Shown piece after piece: positions 29,472-37,855 of a stretch of DNA of 64,000 nucleotides. Under the pieces are notes generated by a model, which was given only the letters and a program-made list of their open reading frames with translations, ran no database searches and was not told the origin of the DNA. This stretch comes from Arsenophonus sp031446165 (GTDB taxonomy: Bacteria; Pseudomonadota; Gammaproteobacteria; Enterobacterales; Enterobacteriaceae). The stretch lies in NCBI GenBank assembly GCA_031446165.1, contig CP132905.1, positions 124,001-188,000 of the forward strand, given 5' to 3'. Every line of letters begins with the position of its first letter. Within the stretch, counting starts at the first letter, position 1. The position numbers were made by a program, and so were the translations under genes.

Positions 29472-30875
29472 ATGGTAAAGCAACAAATAGGTTTAATTGG
29501 TATGGGTGTGATGGGCTGTAATTTAGCACTTAATCTGGTGAATCACGGTTATTCTGTATCGATTTTTAATCGATCTAGGGAAAAAACTGATAAAATTATT
29601 AAAGAAAACATGTGCAAACAATTGATCCCTTGCTATCAGATTAATGAGCTAGTTTTTTCATTAAAAAAACCACGTTACATTCTGTTGATGTTAAAAGCTG
29701 GTAATATTACTGATGAAATGATTATTTCGTTAATTCCTTATTTAGATAAAAATGATATTTTAATAGATGGAGGGAATTCTTATTTTAAAGATACCATTCG
29801 TCGTAATCAAGAGCTTTTTCAGAAAGGAATTCATTTTGTCGGTATGGGAATTTCTGGAGGTCATGATGGTGCATTAAAAGGTCCATCTATTATGGTCGGA
29901 GGCCAAAAAAAAGTTTTTGATGTAATAGAGCCTATTTTTAAAAAAATTGCAGCTAAAGTAAATGGTGAGGCATGTTTAAGTTATATTGGGTCTGATGGTG
30001 CTGGTCATTATGTAAAAATGGTGCATAATGCTATAGAGTATTGCGATATGCAAATTATTGCAGAAGTATATGCAATATTAAAAAATGTTTTAAATTTAAA
30101 TAATGAAGAATTAGCTGATGTTTTTAGTGAATGGAATACAGGTGAATTAAATAGTTATTTAATTCAAATTACAGCTGATATTTTTCGAAAAAAAGATTCA
30201 AATGGTATCTCTCTAATAGATTTAATTTTAGATGTTGCAGTTAGTAAAGGAACAGGGAAATGGTCTAGTCAAAATGCTTTAGAATTAGAAATTCCTTCTA
30301 CTCTTGTTTCGGAATCACTATTTGCGCGTTATATTTCTTGTTTAAAAGAACAGAGATTAGTAGCAGCAAAAATATTAACTGGCCCATTTAATGTGACATT
30401 TACAGGCAATAAAGAAACTTTTATTGAAAAAATTCGTAAAGCACTTTATGTAGGGAAAATTATTGCTTATTCACAAGGATTTTATCAACTAAAAGTAGCG
30501 TCAGATAAATATAAATGGCAATTAAATTATGCTGATATTGCAAAAAATTTTCGTTCTGGTTGTATTATTAGAGCACATTTTTTACAAAAAATCACCAATG
30601 CTTATTGTCAAAACCCATTTTTGGTGAATTTGATGTTATCTCCTTATTTTAGCAATATTATTGATAAATATCAGGGATCATTGCGTGATGTTGTGTGTGT
30701 TGCTATAAAATATGGTATACCCATACCAACATTAACAGCAGCTGTTGCATATTATGATAGTTATCGTACTTCTTTTTTAACAGCTAATTTAATTCAAGCA
30801 CAACGTGATTATTTTGGTGCCCATACTTATTTTCATACGGAAAAGAAAACTACTATGCACACAGAATGGATATAA
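29472..30875 (+). CDS. gnd: 6-phosphogluconate dehydrogenase, decarboxylating
   Basis: NADP-dependent oxidative decarboxylation of 6-phosphogluconate to ribulose 5-phosphate. The 467-residue product matches E. coli Gnd (468 aa): the Rossmann fold GLIGMGVMGCNLALN with FNRS, the signature GISGGHDGALKGPSIMVGG, the catalytic lysine in AGHYVKMVHN, KGTGKW, FRSGCIIRAHFLQKI, and the C-terminal AQRDYFGAHTY. The motif usually read HNGIEYGDMQ is HNAIEYCDMQ here (30030-30044), two substitutions of near-invariant glycines. With pgl it makes two of the three oxidative pentose phosphate steps; zwf is not in the window. Confidence 0.95.
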   Translation: MVKQQIGLIGMGVMGCNLALNLVNHGYSVSIFNRSREKTDKIIKENMCKQLIPCYQINELVFSLKKPRYILLMLKAGNITDEMIISLIPYLDKNDILIDGGNSYFKDTIRRNQELFQKGIHFVGMGISGGHDGALKGPSIMVGGQKKVFDVIEPIFKKIAAKVNGEACLSYIGSDGAGHYVKMVHNAIEYCDMQIIAEVYAILKNVLNLNNEELADVFSEWNTGELNSYLIQITADIFRKKDSNGISLIDLILDVAVSKGTGKWSSQNALELEIPSTLVSESLFARYISCLKEQRLVAAKILTGPFNVTFTGNKETFIEKIRKALYVGKIIAYSQGFYQLKVASDKYKWQLNYADIAKNFRSGCIIRAHFLQKITNAYCQNPFLVNLMLSPYFSNIIDKYQGSLRDVVCVAIKYGIPIPTLTAAVAYYDSYRTSFLTANLIQAQRDYFGAHTYFHTEKKTTMHTEWI

Positions 30876-31265
30876 CAATACTATATCTCAATAATAAAAT
30901 TTTAATTCTTTTTTTTTGATATGCTATAAGTTTTTAAAAAACGTATTATTTTAGTTTAATATTAAAACATTAATATTATTTTTTATACTTAATTATTTAA
31001 TTTTCAAAAAAAATAAAATAGATAAAAAATGACACGCAAAGCAATAATTATTTATTAATTTTAGTTAATTTTTTATATAATCATCTTAATCTTATATAGA
31101 AATAATTTATTTTTGTACTCATAATGTAAAAAATATAAAAAACAAAAAAAATAAAAATTATACTAAAATATATTATTCATTGTATTACATTGTATGTGAT
31201 TAACTCATAAATTAAGATATATTAAAATTATGTATTATTTTATTAATTTTGATTGGATAAAAAAT
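30876..31265. other. AT-rich spacer between gnd and the DASS transporter
   Basis: About 390 bases, A/T-rich, with no terminator, promoter or remnant that can be supported. Confidence 0.45.
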
Positions 31266-32738
31266 ATGTGTAGACTTATACCGCGAACACTTTTACCAAC
31301 TTTTATTGTTATTGGAGTTATTTTTTTAATTTGGTTTATTATCCCTGCTCCTAAAGGGGTAGATATTCATGCATGGCAATTATTTGCTCTCTTCATTGGT
31401 ACTATACTATCTATTATACTTAAGATATTGCCAATAGGAGCTATTTCAATTATATCTATTACTTTAATTGCTATAACTGGTGTAACTAGTGAAAATAATG
31501 CAACCCAAGCAATTAATGATGCTTTAAGTGGATTTTCTAATCAATTGATTTGGTTAATCGGTATTTCTATTATGATTTCTGTTAGTCTAAATAAAACAGG
31601 ATTAGGTGCGCGTATTGGTTATTATTTTATTTCTTTATTTGGTAAAAAAACTTTAGGTATTGCTTATTCTTTAGTAATTGCAGAAACAATATTAGCGCCT
31701 GTGACACCAAGTAATACAGCACGTGGTGGTGGAATAATACATCCAATTATGTGTTCTATTGCAGATAGCTTTGGTTCTAAACCAAAATCAATTACTTCAA
31801 AAAAAATTGGACGTTATCTTGCATTGACTAATTTTAATATTAATCCTATTACATCAGCTATGTTTATTACTGCAACGGCTCCTAATCCTTTGATTGTAAG
31901 CTTAATTATGGCAAATACTATTCCAAGATTTGAAATTACTTGGGGGATGTGGGCTACAGCTGCTTTTGTTCCAGGTATTATTTCATTATTAATAATGCCA
32001 TTAATTATTTATTGGATTTATCCTCCTGAAATTAAAGTAACACCAGATGCTCAAATTTTTGCTAAAAAAAAATTACAACAGTTAGGAGTAATCTCAAGAT
32101 CAGAAATAACAACTTTAGCAATATTTTTTGTATTATTGCTAATGTGGGCTGATATACCTGGTTTTATTTTTGGTCATGCGTTTAGTATTAATCCAACAGC
32201 GGCTGCATTAATTGGGATCTCTATTTTACTTTGTACCGGTGTGTTAGAGTGGGATGATATTTTAAAAACTAAAGGAGCTTGGGATACAATTACTTGGTTT
32301 GCTGCATTAGTTATGATGGCTACTTTTTTAAGTAAACTTGGATTGATTCATTGGTTTTCGCAAACAGTCGGTAGTGTTATCAGTCATATGGGGCTCAATT
32401 GGATTTTAGGAACTTTATTGTTAGTATTAATATATGTGTATTCTCATTACTTCTTTGCAAGTACTACAGCTCATATTATGGCCATGTTAGCAGCATTTTT
32501 TACTGCAGGGTTGACGTTGGGTGCCCCTCCTATGTTGTTAGGTTTAATTCTAGCTTTTTCTTCATCATTAATGATGTCATTAACACATTATGCTACAGGT
32601 AGTGCACCAATTATTTTTGGTTCAGGTTATGCCACTTTATCTGAATGGTGGAAAATAGGTTTTATATTAAGTGTCGTTAATCTTTTCATATGGATTGTGA
32701 TTGGTGGTTTATGGTGGAAACAATTAGGTTATTGGTAA
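31266..32738 (+). CDS. ybhI: DASS-family (SLC13) dicarboxylate transporter, YbhI-like
   Basis: A 490-residue membrane protein with about 11-12 hydrophobic segments. It carries the two family hairpin signatures: APVTPSNTARGGGI in the first half (the SNT sodium/substrate motif) and YATGSAPIIFGSGY in the second, where SNT is replaced. WQLFALFIGT, SAMFITATAPNP and HYFFASTTAHI also match the CitT/YbhI/plastid 2-oxoglutarate-malate translocator branch. Substrates in the branch are di- and tricarboxylates; which one here is unknown. The frame opens at 31230, but the ATG at 31266 has a weak GGA upstream and fits family N-termini better. The symbol is assigned by general resemblance and by the other pgl-bio-ybhL region genes in the window, so it is tentative. 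Confidence 0.75.
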   Translation: MCRLIPRTLLPTFIVIGVIFLIWFIIPAPKGVDIHAWQLFALFIGTILSIILKILPIGAISIISITLIAITGVTSENNATQAINDALSGFSNQLIWLIGISIMISVSLNKTGLGARIGYYFISLFGKKTLGIAYSLVIAETILAPVTPSNTARGGGIIHPIMCSIADSFGSKPKSITSKKIGRYLALTNFNINPITSAMFITATAPNPLIVSLIMANTIPRFEITWGMWATAAFVPGIISLLIMPLIIYWIYPPEIKVTPDAQIFAKKKLQQLGVISRSEITTLAIFFVLLLMWADIPGFIFGHAFSINPTAAALIGISILLCTGVLEWDDILKTKGAWDTITWFAALVMMATFLSKLGLIHWFSQTVGSVISHMGLNWILGTLLLVLIYVYSHYFFASTTAHIMAMLAAFFTAGLTLGAPPMLLGLILAFSSSLMMSLTHYATGSAPIIFGSGYATLSEWWKIGFILSVVNLFIWIVIGGLWWKQLGYW

Positions 32739-32761
32739 ACGAATAATAATATTTAGAAGAT

Positions 32762-32781
32762 GATTTTTTTATAAAAAAATC
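32762..32781. repeat. Perfect 20-bp AT palindrome between convergent genes
   Basis: GATTTTTTTA is followed directly by its reverse complement. It lies between the ends of the DASS transporter gene and sitD, where transcripts converge. It could be a weak bidirectional transcript end, but it has no loop and no clean U tract. Confidence 0.6.
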
Positions 32782-32931
32782 AAAAATTTTATTAGATTGT
32801 GTTTTAATAATTTTGTAACTTTTAGATATTCTAAAAAAATCTAATAATATTTATAAGATTCATCAAATCAAATTTTATATATAAATATTTAAATATATAT
32901 AATAAATAGTTATAAATAGTTAAAAGATTTT

Positions 32932-33774
32932 TTATTTAAAATAAAATATAAAATATTTTTTTATATAATTAAATATTAATGAAATTATAAAATATATAGC
33001 TTGAATAATTACGATACAAGGTCCTGTAGCTCCGTCAATATAAAAACTAATAATAGTACCTAAAAAAGAAGAGGTAATAGAAGCAATAATTGCTATAATT
33101 ATCATTTTGTTAAAATTTTTGCATAGGGTAAAAGCAATGATACCAGGAGAAATCAGCATAGCAATAACAACAATAATACCAACTGCTTGTAAAGATGCAA
33201 CAATAATTAGCGATAATAAAGAAAGAAACCAATAATGTAAAACTTCAACAGATAAACCAACAATTTTTGCTTGATTAGGATCAAAGCAATAAATTAAAAA
33301 ATCTTTGCGTTTTAATAAAATAATTACAGTGCTTAGTCCTGCTATCCAAAGTATTTGTTTAAATTCAATCTCATTAATACCTAATATATTACCAAAAAGA
33401 ATATGCGTAAGATGTTGATCTGTATCAATATGTGTAAAGAGTACTAATCCTAGAGCAAACATACCAGAAAATACTATACCCATTATGGTATCTTCTTTAA
33501 TACGGCTATTATTTTTCAAATAACCAGTTGCATAAGAACAAAAAAATCCTGATAAAAAAGCCCCTAAAGATAAAGGGAGACCTACTAAAAAAGCAAGAAT
33601 TATTCCAGGTAATACAGCATGAGAGATGGCATCTCCCATTAGAGACCACCCCTTTAAGATTAAAAAGCAGGAAAGTATAGCGCATACTGATCCAGTAATT
33701 ACTGCACTAATAATAGCTTTTTGCATAAAAGAAAAAGTAAAAGGTGTTATTAATAATTCTATAAATTCATTCAC
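32932..33774 (-). CDS. sitD: Mn/Fe ABC transporter permease SitD-like
   Basis: A 280-residue integral membrane permease of the ABC-3 (ZnuB/SitC/SitD) family with about eight hydrophobic segments. Family marks include GSVCAILSCFLILKGWSLMGDAISHAVLPGI, IKEDTIMGIVFSGMFALGL, FGNILGI, QAVGIIVVIAMLISPGI and the terminal GATGPCIVIIQAI. It is the last gene of the sitABCD set; its ATG overlaps the sitC stop (ATGA), so the two are translationally coupled. It probably pairs with SitC as a heterodimeric channel energised by SitB. The lysine-rich C-terminal tail is typical of AT-biased genomes. Confidence 0.92.
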   Translation of the reverse strand: MNEFIELLITPFTFSFMQKAIISAVITGSVCAILSCFLILKGWSLMGDAISHAVLPGIILAFLVGLPLSLGAFLSGFFCSYATGYLKNNSRIKEDTIMGIVFSGMFALGLVLFTHIDTDQHLTHILFGNILGINEIEFKQILWIAGLSTVIILLKRKDFLIYCFDPNQAKIVGLSVEVLHYWFLSLLSLIIVASLQAVGIIVVIAMLISPGIIAFTLCKNFNKMIIIAIIASITSSFLGTIISFYIDGATGPCIVIIQAIYFIISLIFNYIKKYFIFYFK

Positions 33775-34655
33775 TGCAATTCACTTTTTGTATATTTTAT
33801 AAAATTCAGAATTTTTTTATTTCTTTTTATATATCTAACAAATAAACCATATTTTGGTGCAAAAAAGAAAGCAAAAAGAAACATTATAGTTTGTATTATG
33901 ACAATGATTCCACCTGTAGCTCCATTTATAAAATAACTGATATAGGCACCAATACTACTAGATATAAATCCAATAATTGTTGCAATCAATAGTAATCTAT
34001 TAAATTGATCAGTAAGTAAGTAAGCTGTTGCGCCAGGTGTAATTACCATTGCAATAACAAGTATGGATCCTACTGTTTGTAAAGCCGTAACCGTACATGC
34101 AGTTAATAATATAAAAAAGATAATTTTTAATTTTAATGGATTTAATCCAATAGAACGAGCATGATTTTCATCAAAAAATACAACTAATAAATTTTTCCAT
34201 ATAAAAATTAATATAACAAATGAGACAATTGTAATAATCCCAATTTGTATTATATCTTCATTAGCAATTCCCAAAATATTACCGAAAACAATACTTTGTA
34301 CATTTATTGATGTAGGATTTAATGAAAGAATTAGTAATCCTAACGCAAAAAAGGTAGAAAAAATAAAACCGATAATTGCATCTTCTTTAAGATTAGAGAT
34401 ATGACGTATTAATGTTATTGCTAGTGCAGCAATAATACTGCTAAAAAATGCACCTATAGAATATGGAAGAGAAAGAGCATAAGCTCCAGCAATACCAGGT
34501 ACAACTGAATGAGAAAGAGCATCTCCCATTAAAGACCATCCCTTTAACATTAGATAAGCAGAAAGAAAAGCACAGACTACTCCAACGATACCACTGATTA
34601 AAATTGCTTTGATCATGTAGTTATATTCAAAAGGTTGCAGTAATAAATTTACCAT
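33771..34655 (-). CDS. sitC: Mn/Fe ABC transporter permease SitC-like
   Basis: A 294-residue ABC-3 permease, paralogous to the next gene, with LSAYLMLKGWSLMGDALSHSVVPGIAGA, LKEDAIIGFIFSTFFALGLLIL, FGNILGIA, LQTVGSILVIAMVITPGATAYLL and GATGGIIVIIQTI. These conserved blocks match SitC/YfeC of enteric bacteria. The gene starts 13 bases after sitB, with AGGA inside the end of sitB serving as binding site, and overlaps sitD by four bases. Confidence 0.92.
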   Translation of the reverse strand: MVNLLLQPFEYNYMIKAILISGIVGVVCAFLSAYLMLKGWSLMGDALSHSVVPGIAGAYALSLPYSIGAFFSSIIAALAITLIRHISNLKEDAIIGFIFSTFFALGLLILSLNPTSINVQSIVFGNILGIANEDIIQIGIITIVSFVILIFIWKNLLVVFFDENHARSIGLNPLKLKIIFFILLTACTVTALQTVGSILVIAMVITPGATAYLLTDQFNRLLLIATIIGFISSSIGAYISYFINGATGGIIVIIQTIMFLFAFFFAPKYGLFVRYIKRNKKILNFIKYTKSELQ

Positions 34656-34668
34656 GCTTTATATTTTC

Positions 34669-35535
34669 CTATGGTTTTTTTTTTATAATAGATATTTCTT
34701 CATGATGTCCATAAAAAACTGCTGCTTTTTCATTATCAGTAATTACAGTCAATGAACGAGGATCGTCATCATCATGAAGTTCTGTACCAGAAAGGTGAAT
34801 ATGACGTAACACACCACCAAAGGCGATTTGAAGATTTTTTTGTGTAAACGTAGTTTCAATCGGTCCACTAGCTAATATTGTGCGGTTTACTAAAATAACT
34901 TGATCACAAAATTCAGGGACGCTTCCTAAATTATGAGTAGAGACTAAAATTAAATAGCCATTGTTGCGTAATACACGTAAAAGATCAATAATTGAATTTT
35001 CTGTATTTATATCTACCCCAGTAAATGGTTCATCAAGCAGTAATACTTTTCCTTGTTGAGCAAGCGCTCTCGCAAGAAAAACTCTTTTTTTTTGCCCTCC
35101 AGAGAGTTCACCTATTTGTCTTTTTTCTAAACCGGTTAAACCGATCCGATTTAATGAATGAGCTACAATTTGTTTATCTTTTTTAGTTGGTATTTTTAAT
35201 ATCCCCATTTTTCCGTATCTGCCCATCATGACTACATCTGATACTAAAATAGGAAAATTCCAATCAATTTCTTCAGTTTGTGGAACATAAGCAATAATAT
35301 TTTTTTTAAGGGCTTTTTTTATTTCGTTATTGTTTAATTTTACCGATCCTTTTGTTGGTTTTATTAAACCCATGATTGTTTTAAATAGTGTTGATTTTCC
35401 GCTGCCGTTGATTCCTACTAATGCATAAATTGAACCGCCAGTTATATTAAGGTTGGCATCATAAATAGCAACATGTTCATTATTGTATTTGACAGTAATG
35501 TTATCTATAGTTAAATGAGGTTTATCGTAATGCAT
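34669..35535 (-). CDS. sitB: Mn/Fe ABC transporter ATP-binding protein SitB-like
   Basis: A 288-residue ABC ATPase with Walker A GINGSGKST, Q-loop YVPQTEEIDW, signature LSGGQKKRVFLARALAQ, Walker B VLLLDEPFTGVD and the switch histidine in STHNLGSV. The segment VMMGRYGKMG and a C-terminal extension after residue 240 (HIHLSGTELHDDDDPRSLTVITDNEKAAVFYG) are typical of SitB/YfeB rather than ZnuC, which helps decide the substrate class as manganese and iron. It starts two bases after the sitA stop, so it is cotranscribed. Confidence 0.93.
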   Translation of the reverse strand: MHYDKPHLTIDNITVKYNNEHVAIYDANLNITGGSIYALVGINGSGKSTLFKTIMGLIKPTKGSVKLNNNEIKKALKKNIIAYVPQTEEIDWNFPILVSDVVMMGRYGKMGILKIPTKKDKQIVAHSLNRIGLTGLEKRQIGELSGGQKKRVFLARALAQQGKVLLLDEPFTGVDINTENSIIDLLRVLRNNGYLILVSTHNLGSVPEFCDQVILVNRTILASGPIETTFTQKNLQIAFGGVLRHIHLSGTELHDDDDPRSLTVITDNEKAAVFYGHHEEISIIKKKP

Positions 35536-35537
35536 AA

Positions 35538-36449
35538 TTATTTGCCAAAACCTTTTGCAATTGTATCAACAGTTGTGTTCAATAGTTCTATATATGTTGG
35601 CACTGGACCATCACTTTTAGATAAAGAATCTACATATAGTATACCTCCGTATTGAGCGTTTGTTTCTTTGCTCAGTTGTTTTGCTGGTTTGTCAGAGACG
35701 GTACTCTCACTAAATACTACAGGAATATTATATTTTTTTACAATATTAATAACTTTACGAACTTGTTGTGGAGAAGTTTGTTCTTCAGCATTAATTGGCC
35801 ATAAATAAGCTTCTTTAAAATTATAATCATGAGCAAGATAACTAAAAGCACCCTCACTGGTGATTAACCAACGTTTTTCTTTAGGAATTTTTGCAAGTCT
35901 TTTGCGCAATGGTGCATCAATTTTTTTTATCTTATTAGCATATATTTTTGCATTATTGTTATATATTTTTATATTTTTAGGATCATATTTTACAAATGCT
36001 TCGCGAATATTTTCTATATATATTAATGCATTTTTAGGAGACATCCAAGCATGAGGATTCGGATTACCTTTGTGTCCTCCTTCTCTGATGGGCATTAATT
36101 TTACTCCTTTGGTAACAGTAATAGCAGGAATATCATGTAAATTTTCAAAAAAACGATAAAACCATTTTTCAAGTCCTAATCCATTCCATAAGATTAAATC
36201 AGCATTATGTGCTTTTAAAATATCTTTTGGAGTTGGTTGATATTCATGAATTTCCGCTCCAGGTTTTGTGATAGAATAAATATTCGCTGCATCACCTGCT
36301 ATATTTTTTGCAATATCCTGAATAATGGTAAAGGTAGTTACGACAGTGAATTTTTTTGCATTTACTATTGTATTTGAAAAAAATATTGTAATAAACATCA
36401 ATAAGCTGATAATTATTTTTTTAAATAAACTGTTAGATTTTTGTTTCAT
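35538..36449 (-). CDS. sitA: Mn/Fe periplasmic binding protein SitA-like
   Basis: A 303-residue cluster A-I solute-binding protein. The N-terminus has lysines, a hydrophobic core (IIISLLMFITIFF) and a probable signal-peptidase site after VNA, so it is periplasmic. The four expected metal ligands are present: His in EIHEYQPTP, His in PNPHAWMSP, Glu in VVFSESTVSDKP and Asp in LYVDSLS, the His-His-Glu-Asp set of Mn/Fe-binding SitA/YfeA. There is no histidine-rich loop as in ZnuA. It is the first gene of a tight four-gene operon. No ribosome binding site and no convincing Fur or MntR operator is seen upstream. Confidence 0.93.
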   Translation of the reverse strand: MKQKSNSLFKKIIISLLMFITIFFSNTIVNAKKFTVVTTFTIIQDIAKNIAGDAANIYSITKPGAEIHEYQPTPKDILKAHNADLILWNGLGLEKWFYRFFENLHDIPAITVTKGVKLMPIREGGHKGNPNPHAWMSPKNALIYIENIREAFVKYDPKNIKIYNNNAKIYANKIKKIDAPLRKRLAKIPKEKRWLITSEGAFSYLAHDYNFKEAYLWPINAEEQTSPQQVRKVINIVKKYNIPVVFSESTVSDKPAKQLSKETNAQYGGILYVDSLSKSDGPVPTYIELLNTTVDTIAKGFGK

Positions 36450-37855
36450 AGATGTTTTTAAATTTAAAAAATAAATTTTAGTTATAAAAATTATATATAT
36501 TGGTGTTTTATATTATTGGTGCTTTTAATAAAGTATACATTATTTTATATAAAAAATTACATTTAATTTTTTATTTAATCGCTTGTTTAGTTGAGTGAAT
36601 ATAAAAATTATTTTCAGTATACTATTTTTATTCGTTAATTTTGATTATTAAGAATAATGGTGCATTTTTACTATGAGTATTTGAATATATTGAAAAATGA
36701 TATTTTTTATATTTTTAAACATTAAAAATATCAATAAAGTATTTTTATCTTTATGAAGTATGTGTTATTTGTTTTTTATTTCTTCAATTGATAATTATAT
36801 TTATTTTATGAAATTCAGAAATTAAAGAATATTATGAATTTTAAAAAAAATGTATAATATATAGGATATTTTTTATTAATTATTAATCTTAAATTGACTG
36901 TTGATTTTAATGTAAGACATTTATAATTTATAAATGCTCAAAATATTTTATAAATTATAATGTTATTTACATTAATAATTTAAGTTGATACTAATATTTT
37001 TACTTTTCTTACTAATGTTCTTACTTACTCTTACTGTAAAAAATTACTGTAATAATTTGTATTTTTTGTTTATTTTTTTATGAAAAATAAAACAAAAAAA
37101 TATTTTTATGTGTAGATAAAATCGATATTTTTTATTAAACAAGTAATTTTATTTTAAATTATTTATTATTTTTTAAATTATTATATAATATTTTTTATAA
37201 GTAATTTTTATAAATGTTTTCAAAAAAAATCCTTTTTATGATTTTTAAAATCTTTTGATAAACTTTATTTATAATTTATACAAAAAATAATTAATGTAAA
37301 ATATTTTTTAGTAATTCTTCTGATGAATGTGATCATAATAACAGTAAATATGAAAAGAAAATAATATTAGATTTTTTAAATTTTTTTATTTTATTTATTT
37401 GAGTGTATTGAAGAATAATACATACAATAAAAAAACAATATTAGTGATATATTTTTATATATATCATATTCATAAAATATTTTACTAGAATATGAATTGA
37501 GTTTTTAAATTTTAAAATATTATATCAAACAAAAAGTACTTTATAATATTTTTATATAGTATTTTCAAAATAAAAAATAGAGTACTTTAAATACAAATCT
37601 TTAAATACAAATCTATAAAGATATTATTAAAGATTGTTTTTATATAAGAAAATAAAATTTATCACTATAAATTTTTTAATATATGAAAAAAAATATGATA
37701 AAATTATGAAAATAAAAAATAATATAAGCTTTACTATTATAAAGTTATATGCATAAAACTATGAATATAGAAAATGGTATGTATTTTATATTTTTTTTTT
37801 AAAAAATAAATTATCAATCACTGTATGAGTCATTATTATAAATCAAGGATTTTCC
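36450..37855. other. AT-rich divergent spacer between sitA and thrS
   Basis: About 1.4 kb without a supported gene. It contains a 14-bp tandem duplication at 37585-37612. I looked for a Fur-like GATAATGATAATCATTATC or an MntR palindrome near sitA and found none above background. Confidence 0.5.
37585..37612. repeat. 14-bp perfect tandem duplication
   Basis: CTTTAAATACAAAT occurs twice back to back in the spacer before thrS. Probably replication slippage. Confidence 0.9.

Noticed and set aside
32399..32602. 67-codon frame inside the DASS transporter gene
   Set aside because: Out-of-frame shadow of a conserved membrane protein; composition is meaningless for a real protein.
36450..36700. Fur or MntR operator upstream of sitA
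   Set aside because: No sequence resembling the 19-bp Fur consensus or an MntR palindrome stands out from the A/T background.
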